From assembly GCA_900768875.1 (NCBI GenBank), contig CAAGEP010000008.1, forward strand, positions 1-35,995: a DNA stretch of 35,995 bases, written 5' to 3'. The DNA comes from Alphaproteobacteria bacterium. GTDB lineage: Bacteria; Pseudomonadota; Alphaproteobacteria; CAAGCB01; CAG-977. Numbering within the stretch: the stretch's first letter is position 1; the number at the start of each line of letters is the position of its first letter. A program made the translations under genes and the position numbers. Below are positions 1 through 7,003 of this stretch, in pieces. The notes below the pieces were generated by a model that saw only the letters and a list, made by a program, of their open reading frames with translations, had not been told where the DNA came from and ran no database searches.

Positions 1-187
1 CAAACTGTATATATGAAATGTTGCGGTTTGACACAAAATAAACATCTGCTATAATGGCAAATTTATTTTCTCGAGAGCGGAGAGAGTTGCGGTTTGACAC
101 AAAATAAACATCTGCTATAATTTTGTCATTTGCTTATTTCCTTTTGATTTTGTTGCGGTTTGACACAAAATAAACATCTGCTATAAT
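1..187 (+). CRISPR. Type II-C CRISPR array, trailer end (3 repeats, 2 full spacers)
   Basis: Three identical 36-bp repeats lie at 20-55, 86-121 and 152-187. They start GTTGCGGTTTGACAC and end ATCTGCTATAAT. Two 30-bp spacers lie between them (56-85 and 122-151), and positions 1-19 are the end of another spacer, so the array continues left of the window. The 36-bp repeat, the 30-bp spacers and the neighbouring cas9-cas1-cas2 fit type II-C. Orientation is rightward: the anti-repeat of the tracrRNA at 4733-4769 pairs with the repeat as read on the plus strand, and the embedded promoters point right. The last repeat is not degenerate. It is followed at once by a hairpin terminator (196-224) shared with the convergent cas operon. 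The leader and newest spacers should lie to the left, outside the window. Confidence 0.97.
28..187 (+). promoter_or_regulatory. Consensus sigma-70 promoter inside every CRISPR repeat
   Basis: Each repeat holds TTGACA (repeat positions 9-14), a 16-bp spacer and TATAAT (positions 31-36) preceded by TGC, an extended -10. In window coordinates the -35/-10 pairs are 28-33/50-55, 94-99/116-121 and 160-165/182-187. The -10 forms the last six bases of the repeat, so transcription would start about 7 bases into the next spacer and run through spacer then repeat, the order needed for type II crRNAs. Promoters within repeats are known for Neisseria and Campylobacter II-C systems. Here both boxes match the consensus exactly. 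Activity is inferred, not shown. Confidence 0.75.
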
Positions 188-195
188 GTGTTTGG

Positions 196-224
196 AAAAA
201 GCCTTTGGAAACAAAGGCTTTTTT
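196..224. terminator. Bidirectional terminator between CRISPR array and cas2
   Basis: AAAAAGCCTTTG (196-207), loop GAAA (208-211) and CAAAGGCTTTTT (212-223) form a 12-bp hairpin with a T run on both strands. On the plus strand it ends the array transcript 8 bases after the last repeat. On the minus strand it lies just beyond the cas2 stop and would end the cas9-cas1-cas2 message. Confidence 0.85.
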
Positions 225-237
225 CCATATTTTGCTA

Positions 238-567
238 TCAAAAAAGCGTCAGCTGATCCGGTGTTTCCGCCATGAAAACGGGCTTTCGATTCTGAAAAGT
301 GATAATGTCCGCAAACTGTTTATCCGTAAAAAACAAAATGCTGACGTTGCCGTCGGGCGGAATATGCGCTTTGATGCGTTTGACAAACGGGTTTGCCATT
401 TCGCGCGTGCCGCAAAAGCGCAAATAAACCGAAAACTGGCTCATTTCAAAGCCTTCGTCCAGCAAATAATTGCGAAACGCCGTTGCGCGCTTGCGTTCTT
501 CGGGTTCGGTTACGGGCAAATCGAACATGACCATCATCCACATTAAATTATACCCCGTTACCGACAT
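238..567 (-). CDS. cas2: CRISPR-associated endoribonuclease Cas2
   Basis: The 109-residue product has the size and fold pattern of Cas2: an N-terminal strand ending in the metal-site aspartate (MMVMFDLPV, residues 11-19), then a basic helix (EERKRATAFRNYLL) and the segment GFEMSQFSVYLR seen in type II Cas2 proteins. Cas2 dimers bridge two Cas1 dimers in the spacer-integration complex. The ATG directly follows the cas1 TAA with no gap, so the two are translationally coupled. It is the last gene of the cas9-cas1-cas2 operon and ends against the terminator shared with the array. Confidence 0.95.
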   Translation of the reverse strand: MSVTGYNLMWMMVMFDLPVTEPEERKRATAFRNYLLDEGFEMSQFSVYLRFCGTREMANPFVKRIKAHIPPDGNVSILFFTDKQFADIITFQNRKPVFMAETPDQLTLF

Positions 568-1473
568 TTACAGTCCCCACAACGCCATACCCGTCATCGG
601 CGGCGGCAAATCCAATTTTTCCGCCTGTCCCATCGCGCATTTCGCCATTGAAACCGCCAAATTCAAAATCAACGTGTTGATTTCCACCGCTCCTTTGTCC
701 GTTTGCGCCGTGCAAGACAACAAAGAAACCAGCTTTCTTTTGGCGATCGCATTGACTTCTTCGATTTTATCGACGACCAACCGATGCACGCAAAAATCGA
801 CCAAAGGACGGAACGGTTCCATCAAATCGTCCGCCAACCGCATCGGATTGTATTGATTGCAATGGTGGATTCCCAAAGACGGATGCAGTCCCGCGCCGAC
901 AATCGCGCGAATAACGGCGGAGCGCAAAATCGTGTAGCCGTAATTCAGCAAAGCGTTGATACCCTGCTGTGTTCGATCGCGGCGAAACGTTTTTCCGAAA
1001 AAAGTTTGAAAGTAATATCGCGCGGCTTGCCCTTCCAGATTTTCGGGATCTCCGCTTTTAAGCTGCGTCATCATATAGCGCAACGGTTTGTCGGGCAAAC
1101 CGCAAGCGGCAAGCACTTCCGCCTGTTGTCGGATTTTTGCGTGAATGACGTCTTTCCAAAAACGATTGAGCGTCGTTTGCTTCATCGCCGCCTGCGCCGT
1201 AATGATGTCGCCCTGCAAATGATGTCCGTCCAAAGGCAGCAAAACGGACACGGGAACGTGGTTCGACCCGCAAATCACCAGCGGCGCGTTTTGTTCCGCC
1301 AAGCGCACAAGTAAATTGTTGGAATACGTTAAACCGTGCGTGTTGGCGATGACCGCGCCGATTTGGTCAAGCGGAACACGTCCGATTTCCGTTCCGTTTT
1401 CGGAAACGGTCATAAAGCCGTGTTCTACCGCCAAATGACGGCTGTCCTGCGCGATTTCGATGATTCTATCCAT
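568..1473 (-). CDS. cas1: Type II CRISPR-associated integrase Cas1
   Basis: The product (301 residues from the chosen start MDRIIEIAQDS) is Cas1, the metal-dependent integrase that inserts new spacers. The expected catalytic residues are visible: Glu in NLEGQAARYYF, His in GLHPSLGIHH, and the acidic pair in LADDLMEPFRPLVD. The frame is open 15 codons further upstream, but the ATG at 1473 gives the family-typical N-terminus and follows an AAAGGCGG ribosome-binding stretch inside cas9. The start overlaps the cas9 stop by 8 bp, and the stop abuts cas2. No csn2 or cas4 follows, which fits subtype II-C. Confidence 0.96.
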   Translation of the reverse strand: MDRIIEIAQDSRHLAVEHGFMTVSENGTEIGRVPLDQIGAVIANTHGLTYSNNLLVRLAEQNAPLVICGSNHVPVSVLLPLDGHHLQGDIITAQAAMKQTTLNRFWKDVIHAKIRQQAEVLAACGLPDKPLRYMMTQLKSGDPENLEGQAARYYFQTFFGKTFRRDRTQQGINALLNYGYTILRSAVIRAIVGAGLHPSLGIHHCNQYNPMRLADDLMEPFRPLVDFCVHRLVVDKIEEVNAIAKRKLVSLLSCTAQTDKGAVEINTLILNLAVSMAKCAMGQAEKLDLPPPMTGMALWGL

Positions 1474-4400
1474 CCGCACCGCCTTTCGGTCGTTTCGGGT
1501 CAAGAACGACTCCGTCAACGGTGACGGTAATTTTTCTTAAATTTCTTTCTTGCATTCCCGACGGATATGCACCCCAAGACAGTTTATCCGCTTCTTCTTT
1601 AGCTATTTTGTTTTCCCTAAAATATATCCGTCCCCCGCTCATCTTTTTAACTCGGGCAATAATGGTTTCGCCGTCCTTTTCGTAAGCGACCATATCGTCA
1701 ATATGCAGACGCATAATCAGCTTTGCATGAGCATCGGTATGCCGCCAGTTCGGCACAAAATTTTTCTGATGCGCACAGTAATTCGGAATAATCTCAATTT
1801 GCCATTTTCCCGCATTCTTTCGTTCCGAATCGGGGCAATAAATTTCGGCATAAGCGTTCCCGCCGTAAATCGCATAACGATACGGCTTGTGCGTTCTTCT
1901 GTCATTAAACGCCAAAACAACGTCTTTGTTTCTGTCTTCAAATACTTTAACGTGCTTCATTTTCCTTTCGTTAAAGTATTCCATAACGATTTTTTCATAA
2001 TCCGCAGGATTTGAATTTTCCAATCGTTCCCGAATTTTGTTTGCCGTTCCGCTTTGATCCACAATATCATCCAATTTATACGGCTTTTTTTGAGGATTAA
2101 ACGACTTTGTAAAAGCTAAACAGGGAACTCTTTTTGTTAAACGTACCGTTCCTTTTTTATCGCCTTCGCCCGCCATGCCGTAATATGTTTCTTCGTGCAG
2201 TTTGGCAACGGTTTTACCGTCCCGAATCGCTTTTTGCGGATTGCCGTGATCGGGTTTGTGCGAAATCACGATTTTATCAAACGCGTCCTTGATTTCAGAC
2301 AATCTGAACGTCGGAAAAGGAATGTGCGGCGCTTTTTCCTGCGGCATTTCACCGAAATCGCGCCGTTCGGTCGCATACTTTTGCAGCGTTCCGCGGCCGG
2401 TGCAGGCAACGACGAAAGCGTCAATCGCATGATGACGGTGATCGGTGCGGTCTTTTTCCTTTTGTTCGCTTAAAATGGAGTTCAGCCCCCAATGGTCGCG
2501 CAGTTTGGACGTCAGCTGTCCGGGGATACCGTAAACAAAACGCGGATTCGCCGCAAAGCACAAATACTGCCGCGCGATTCGCGACATATATTGCGTGTCC
2601 GTCAGCATACGCGCCAGCACGTCGCCTTTTTCGTCCTGCAGTTTTTTAAAAGCGTCTTCGTTGAATTTCCAACGCTTGTTTTCGGGCAGCTTTTCAACAC
2701 GCGCCAAAATTTCGTTCCAGCGTTCGGCATCGTTATGAAAAGCTTCCCACGGCGAACGGTTGCCCTTTTCGCGATTGCACCGGCGGCAGGAAAGGACTTT
2801 GTTCGACCTCGCATCCAGATAAGAACGCGAAAACGGCAACAAATGTTCAATTTCAAATTCCGCCGACATCGCCTCTTCCTCCTTGGGAATCGGCTTGCCG
2901 CAAAACGGACAGCAACGTTGCATAGGATTTTCTGCCGAATCTTTCCAAAGCTTGTATTTCATGCGGTTGTCGTAATTGTTTTTGATTCCCCGCCGCGTCA
3001 ATTCGTCGCCGATTTTCTTGTTTTCGGCTTCGTTTTGGGCTTGCTCTTTTTCAACGCGCTTCTTTTCGTCCCGCGACAGTTTCAAATCACGCGCCAGCTC
3101 AACGACAATCGAATTCGGATGTCCGTATTTTTTCACCAACGCATTGACCAGTTGGCGCACTTGGTTCAGCGCGATATGAACGGTCGGATTGTTGATTTTA
3201 CCATAATATTTTGCATCGTCTTCTTTGTCTTCGTCTTTGCCTGTCCCGCCGATGACCCGTTCGGGCAAAGCCTGCCCGTAATAAGGCAATTCATTAAAAA
3301 CTTCACCGTCTTCGGGATTGATGAAAGATTCATATTTTTCGGGCAGCTTGTCGAATTTCTTGGAAAACACATATCCCGCCGCAACAACCGCTTTGTCGTA
3401 CAGCATGCCTTGTTCCAAAAACGGATTGATCTTGTTAATCGCTTTCAAGCTCAAAGACCCCGTGCCGTCAGGCAAATCGGCGGTCAAAGCCTGTTCGATT
3501 TGTTCGTCCGATAAACCGTATTTCAGCAAAGCCGTTTTTATGTCGTCTTCGCTTTCCGTGTTTAACAGCAAATCGACGATTTCGTCTTGCTTATCCGCCC
3601 AAACCGTCCCGAACAAAGGACGCAACAGAGCGGTTGTTTTGTCCGCATCCAGCCCCTTGCGCCGTTCGGATTCCAAGTTGAATTTAACGTTTTTGTATTG
3701 GCTTCCCAAAATCTTTCTGACAGCGGCAAACGTCAAACGATAATTCTTGTCCAGCTTGGAAAAATCATCCAACAACCAGTGGCGCAGCTCCCGCTTTTGC
3801 TCGTCGTTCAATTCGACTTCGGTAAAATCGTCGCGCACCCGCAGCTGATTGATTTGTTGCAACGCGCGGAAACGCTGAAAAGCGGGAAAAGCGATATAAC
3901 AGCGTTCTTCGCTTTTTTCAAACGGACAATGCCCTTTCGGCGGCGTTTTCAGCGGACGCTGATTGAAAATCGTTTTGAACAAATCGGCTTTGATTTCATC
4001 GCTTAAATCCTGTTTCAAAAAGATTTGACGCACTTCGTCTTCATACATTTCGCGCGTGGGATACATGGAATACGCGATTTTGCTTTTTTCCAAATGCGTG
4101 CGCACGCGAACGGGCGTAAAGTCCTGCGTCGATTCCCTGCCTTTATTCAAGCCGTACAGGTATTCGCCTAAAGTCCGCGCACCGCTTGCGGTCATTTTTT
4201 CGCGTAAATCCGCAATCGCCTCTTTCATCGCGCCCGCTTCGTCGTTTTTACGGTCGGCTTTGCGATTGCTTTTAAAGCCGCGGCGTTGGTTGATGTGAAA
4301 CAATGCCCGCCCCAGTTCATACGGCAACAGTTTTTCATCCAATCCCTTGACGCGCAATTCATACGGGTTCAGCCGCTCCAAAGCCTTGCGTTCCGCTTCG

Positions 4401-4660
4401 CTTTCGGGCATCAAGCCGTACTTTATCAGCTTGTTCATCAGCGTTTTGCGGCGCATGACATAGCGGTCGCGGCGTTTGCGCATTCCCCGCGCCGTTCTGC
4501 GCGCGACGGCAAGCGGCTCTTTCGTTTTACTATCGCGTCCGTCCGAAAAAATGCGCACGCCCATGCGTTCCAACCGCAAAGGAACGTCGTCATTCCCTAA
4601 CTCGACAACGCTCCAGCCCAGCGAAGTCGCCCCCAAATCCAACCCCAAAATATAATCCAT
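1466..4660 (-). CDS. cas9: Type II-C CRISPR effector nuclease Cas9
   Basis: The 1064-residue protein is in the compact II-C size range. Order of parts: RuvC-I with Asp8 (LGLDLGATSLGW), an arginine-rich bridge helix (about residues 53-80), the recognition lobe, RuvC-II with Glu521 (IVVELARD), an HNH domain with His606 (EIEHLLPFSRS) and two CxxC knuckles (Cys584/587 and Cys625/628), RuvC-III with His743/His744 and Asp747 (HHAIDAF), and a C-terminal PAM-interacting region. All nuclease residues are present, so it should cut both DNA strands under crRNA:tracrRNA guidance. The ATG at 4660 has AGGAG eight bases upstream. It heads the cas operon and is divergent from the tracrRNA. The two-CxxC HNH is a zinc-ribbon type seen in part of II-C. 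The PAM cannot be read from the sequence. Confidence 0.98.
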   Translation of the reverse strand: MDYILGLDLGATSLGWSVVELGNDDVPLRLERMGVRIFSDGRDSKTKEPLAVARRTARGMRKRRDRYVMRRKTLMNKLIKYGLMPESEAERKALERLNPYELRVKGLDEKLLPYELGRALFHINQRRGFKSNRKADRKNDEAGAMKEAIADLREKMTASGARTLGEYLYGLNKGRESTQDFTPVRVRTHLEKSKIAYSMYPTREMYEDEVRQIFLKQDLSDEIKADLFKTIFNQRPLKTPPKGHCPFEKSEERCYIAFPAFQRFRALQQINQLRVRDDFTEVELNDEQKRELRHWLLDDFSKLDKNYRLTFAAVRKILGSQYKNVKFNLESERRKGLDADKTTALLRPLFGTVWADKQDEIVDLLLNTESEDDIKTALLKYGLSDEQIEQALTADLPDGTGSLSLKAINKINPFLEQGMLYDKAVVAAGYVFSKKFDKLPEKYESFINPEDGEVFNELPYYGQALPERVIGGTGKDEDKEDDAKYYGKINNPTVHIALNQVRQLVNALVKKYGHPNSIVVELARDLKLSRDEKKRVEKEQAQNEAENKKIGDELTRRGIKNNYDNRMKYKLWKDSAENPMQRCCPFCGKPIPKEEEAMSAEFEIEHLLPFSRSYLDARSNKVLSCRRCNREKGNRSPWEAFHNDAERWNEILARVEKLPENKRWKFNEDAFKKLQDEKGDVLARMLTDTQYMSRIARQYLCFAANPRFVYGIPGQLTSKLRDHWGLNSILSEQKEKDRTDHRHHAIDAFVVACTGRGTLQKYATERRDFGEMPQEKAPHIPFPTFRLSEIKDAFDKIVISHKPDHGNPQKAIRDGKTVAKLHEETYYGMAGEGDKKGTVRLTKRVPCLAFTKSFNPQKKPYKLDDIVDQSGTANKIRERLENSNPADYEKIVMEYFNERKMKHVKVFEDRNKDVVLAFNDRRTHKPYRYAIYGGNAYAEIYCPDSERKNAGKWQIEIIPNYCAHQKNFVPNWRHTDAHAKLIMRLHIDDMVAYEKDGETIIARVKKMSGGRIYFRENKIAKEEADKLSWGAYPSGMQERNLRKITVTVDGVVLDPKRPKGGADG

Positions 4661-4691
4661 TTGTATAGCTCCTAAAAAATCAACTAAAAAT

Positions 4692-4723
4692 ATCTTGCAC
4701 TATTAGGATAGATGTGGCAAGAT
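4692..4723. promoter_or_regulatory. Palindromic element between cas9 and tracrRNA (candidate divergent promoter or operator)
   Basis: ATCTTGCAC (4692-4700) and GTGGCAAGAT (4714-4723) are inverted repeats that differ only by one extra base, separated by 13 bp. On the plus strand they read TTGCAC, 17 bp, TGG-CAAGAT. On the minus strand they read TTGCCA, 17 bp, CAAGAT. Each arm could thus act as -35 for one direction and -10 for the other. Predicted starts would fall about 3 bases before the tracrRNA anti-repeat and about 25 bases before the cas9 ATG, both sensible. The -10 boxes are poor matches (3 of 6), so it may instead be a repressor site. Confidence 0.4.
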
Positions 4724-4729
4724 GTTTCT

Positions 4730-4824
4730 ATCATTTAGCAGATGATTATTTTGTGTTCTTTCCGCTAACAAGTGTCAAAGACACACAAAATTAAGGGGGC
4801 TGACTGCGCGTCGCCCCCTTTTCA
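4730..4824 (+). ncRNA. tracrRNA
   Basis: The anti-repeat at 4733-4769 is nearly the reverse complement of the CRISPR repeat. AGCAGATG, one mismatch, then TTATTTTGTGT pair with the repeat, followed by a small internal bulge and a second paired block CCGC. Next comes a short stem-loop (GTGTC AAA GACAC, 4772-4784, the nexus position) and a GC-rich terminator hairpin (4793-4820) with a T run. This order, anti-repeat then nexus then terminator, is that of tracrRNAs. It is read rightward, divergent from cas9. The 5' end is inferred from the candidate promoter at 4692-4723 and could be a few bases off. RNase III would process the duplex with pre-crRNA. Confidence 0.9.
4793..4824 (+). terminator. Rho-independent terminator of the tracrRNA
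   Basis: AAGGGGGC (4793-4800) pairs with GCCCCCTT (4813-4820). An inner GAC/GTC pair extends the stem after a one-base bulge, and TTTTCATTTT follows. It also serves as the 3' hairpin of the tracrRNA. Confidence 0.9.
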
Positions 4825-4844
4825 TTTTGCCGTTTATTTTTCTC

Positions 4845-4875
4845 TTGACTTAGAGTGAACCCTAAATTGTACACT
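4845..4875 (+). promoter_or_regulatory. MerR-family-type promoter with 19-bp spacer and central dyad
   Basis: TTGACT (4845-4850) and TACACT (4870-4875) are separated by 19 bp instead of 17, the hallmark of promoters that need DNA distortion by a MerR-family activator. A dyad sits between the boxes, TTAGAGT-GA-ACCCTAA (4850-4865), with six of seven arm pairs matching. The element lies about 75 bp upstream of the polyferredoxin gene at 4950. No merR-like gene is present in the window, so the regulator must be encoded elsewhere. The dyad resembles redox- or aldehyde-sensing MerR operators more than mercury ones, but this is a loose comparison. Confidence 0.75.
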
Positions 4876-4949
4876 TTGAAATCGCGGGCGGCACGATTAT
4901 GGCGTGCAGCGTCACGATTATCTGCGGTTTGTAAGAAGGAGCGGCTGAT

Positions 4950-6233
4950 ATGAAAGCTTTGAAATACCTGCGCTTTGTCGTCGCGCTGATTGCCTTGGGC
5001 GCTGTTGTTTTACTGTTTTCGGGCAAAGACTACCCCGTCAAAATCCTTGACGTTCAATTCACCGCCGCTTTGCAAAGGACGATTCTGGACGGCACGGTGT
5101 TTGCCGCCTGCCTGTTCGCGGGAATCATTGTTTTGACGCTGTTGTTCGGCAGAATCTACTGTTCGACGCTGTGTCCCCTCGGTTTGGTGCAAGAGATTGT
5201 CGGTCTGCTGTTTCGCCGCAAAATCCCCGTGCGCAAAAGCAATCCGTTCAAATACGTTCTTGCCGCTTTGGTGTTCGGCGTTTTAATCGGCGGATCGGCA
5301 GCGGTTGTGCGCTATATTGACCCCTACACCCTGTTCGGTTCGGCGGCAAGCGGCACTTACCTCGGCATCGGGGCGGCGGTCGTTCTGGCGCTGTTTGTTG
5401 CGTTCGGCAAACGTTTTTTCTGCGTTCATATCTGTCCCGTCGGGGCGGTGCTGGGCTTGATTGCCAAACATTCGTTTTTTCAAGTCGGCATTGACAACCG
5501 CAAATGCGTTCCCTGCGGCATGTGCGCGGCGAAATGTCCGACGGGCAGCATTGATTACAAGAATAAAAAAGTCGACAACGAAACCTGTATCAAATGCTTC
5601 AAGTGCATGGGCGTATGCGGGCGCGGCGGGATTCGGTTCGGCAGGATTCCCGCCTATCCGCTCGCCATGAACGAAAGCCGCCGCAAAATGTTAATCGGCG
5701 GGGCGGGATTGGCGGCATTTGCCGTCCTGGCGTTCAAAAGCGGCGCGATTGTAAGCAAAAAAATCGCGGCAAGAGTCAAAAGCGTCATCCTTCCCGCTGG
5801 CGCGCGCAGTCCCGAAAAGTTCGCCAACAACTGCTTGAACTGCAATTTATGCGTTCAAAACTGCCCGATGAAGATTTTGAAAAACGCCGATTCGGATTAT
5901 CCCGCCGTTCATATCGATTTATCGGAAAACTTTTGCGCGTTCGACTGCCATAAATGCGGCGACGTCTGCCCGTCTGGAGCGATTCGCCGTTTGAGCCTGT
6001 CCGACAAACGGCGCACCCAAACGGGATTGGCGGGCGTTGACGAATCGAAATGCGTCAAATGCGGGCTGTGCGTGATGAAATGCCCGAAACACGCCGTCAA
6101 AAAAGAACGCTTTGAAGACTTTCCCCGCTTTGATTCCGACCTTTGCATCGGCTGCGGCGCGTGTAAAATCGCCTGCCCCGTCGGCGCAATAACCGTCCAA
6201 CCTGTTGAAGAACAAAGGCTTTTGAGCGAATAA
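4950..6233 (+). CDS. Membrane polyferredoxin, NapH/CcoG-like 4Fe-4S protein
   Basis: The 427-residue protein has about four membrane helices in its first 175 residues. Two carry the CxxxCPxG motif of NapH/CcoG/RnfH-like proteins (IYCSTLCPLG and FFCVHICPVG). A ferredoxin domain follows with several CxxCxxxCP clusters (CVPCGMCAAKCP, then CIKCFKCMGVC). A further hydrophobic stretch begins with a twin-arginine-like SRRKMLIGGAG (about residue 245). The C-terminal part has at least three more clusters (CLNCNLCVQNCP, CVKCGLCVMKCP, CIGCGACKIACP). It looks like a NapH-type membrane unit joined to a NapG-type ferredoxin, suited to moving electrons across or along the membrane. Partner and substrate are unknown. 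AAGGAG precedes the ATG by eight bases. Control is probably by a MerR-type activator at 4845-4875. Confidence 0.85.
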   Translation: MKALKYLRFVVALIALGAVVLLFSGKDYPVKILDVQFTAALQRTILDGTVFAACLFAGIIVLTLLFGRIYCSTLCPLGLVQEIVGLLFRRKIPVRKSNPFKYVLAALVFGVLIGGSAAVVRYIDPYTLFGSAASGTYLGIGAAVVLALFVAFGKRFFCVHICPVGAVLGLIAKHSFFQVGIDNRKCVPCGMCAAKCPTGSIDYKNKKVDNETCIKCFKCMGVCGRGGIRFGRIPAYPLAMNESRRKMLIGGAGLAAFAVLAFKSGAIVSKKIAARVKSVILPAGARSPEKFANNCLNCNLCVQNCPMKILKNADSDYPAVHIDLSENFCAFDCHKCGDVCPSGAIRRLSLSDKRRTQTGLAGVDESKCVKCGLCVMKCPKHAVKKERFEDFPRFDSDLCIGCGACKIACPVGAITVQPVEEQRLLSE

Positions 6234-6264
6234 GCTCTTTCCTTAAAAAAATTCAAACGATTGA

Positions 6265-6311
6265 TTGACTTTTAATTTTTATATGCTAAAGTGGCACTGT
6301 TTCGTTAAACA
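6265..6311 (+). promoter_or_regulatory. Promoter of the tetR-fadL operon with candidate operator
   Basis: TTGACT (6265-6270), a 16-bp spacer and TAAAGT (6287-6292) preceded by TGC form a plausible extended -10 promoter. A small perfect palindrome TGTTT-CGTT-AAACA (6298-6311) covers the expected start site and could be the autoregulatory site of the TetR protein encoded just downstream. The operator assignment is a guess from position. Confidence 0.5.
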
Positions 6312-6328
6312 AAAGGACAGCTCTTTCG

Positions 6329-7003
6329 ATGCCTACGGATTCAAAAGAACGTTTGTTGGAAAAAGCGACCGCCGTTTTCGCGGACAAAGGATACACGGAA
6401 ACATCAACCCGTGAAATCGCCCGCGCCGCGGATGTGAACATTTCCGCAATCGCCTATTATTTCGGCGGCAAACAAGGGCTGTACCGTGCTGTTTTGGAAA
6501 ATATCGTTCACGGTGTCAGGACGGCGGTTGACGAAACGATTGAATCGGCCGTCGCGGTATTGAGCGACAAAAATTCAACGCCCGAACAGGCGGAAACGGC
6601 TTTGTGCGGCATTTTGAAATCGTTGGGAGAGCTGTTGTATTCCACACAGCTGCCCGATGAAGCGGTGACAGTGTTTTTGCATGAATATGCCAATCCGGGC
6701 GAGGAGTTTTCCACGCTGTACGAAGGATTGATTTTCCCGATTCACAAAATTTTCGCGGATTTGATTATCAAAGCGACCGCCGCGACGGACAACGCGACGA
6801 TTGAGGAAATCACGCTGTACACGTTCCCGCTGTTCGCGTCGCTGTTTTCGTTCAAAGTCCGCAAACAAACCGTGCTGAAGCACGTTAAATGGCAAGACTA
6901 TGGGAACAAGGAAATCGACAAACTGATTTCCCTGATGATTAAACAAACGCGTTCGATTATCGCCCTTTACAAAAAGGAAACCAAGGATAAAGCCGATGGC
7001 TAA
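6329..7003 (+). CDS. TetR/AcrR-family transcriptional regulator (CerR/DUF1956-like)
   Basis: The 224-residue protein begins with a TetR DNA-binding domain: the helix-turn-helix is in TSTREIARAADVNISAIAYYFGGKQGLYRAV (about residues 32-62). The helical C-terminal ligand domain resembles the DUF1956/CerR group (TLCGILKSLGELLY, then an FLHEYANP-like segment about residues 111-120). It probably represses its own operon, with a hydrophobic ligand as inducer, since the next gene, which overlaps its stop by 8 bp (ATGGCTAA), is a FadL-type porin. The ligand is not known. AAAGGAC lies 12-18 bases before the ATG. Confidence 0.88.
   Translation: MPTDSKERLLEKATAVFADKGYTETSTREIARAADVNISAIAYYFGGKQGLYRAVLENIVHGVRTAVDETIESAVAVLSDKNSTPEQAETALCGILKSLGELLYSTQLPDEAVTVFLHEYANPGEEFSTLYEGLIFPIHKIFADLIIKATAATDNATIEEITLYTFPLFASLFSFKVRKQTVLKHVKWQDYGNKEIDKLISLMIKQTRSIIALYKKETKDKADG

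Noticed and set aside
568..1518. Earlier cas1 start at 1518
   Set aside because: The added 15 residues lie in cas9 coding sequence and are not Cas1-like; ATG at 1473 has a ribosome-binding stretch and the family N-terminus.
4801..4824. Independent small RNA ending at the 4793-4820 hairpin
   Set aside because: The anti-repeat and nexus directly upstream explain the hairpin as the tracrRNA terminator.
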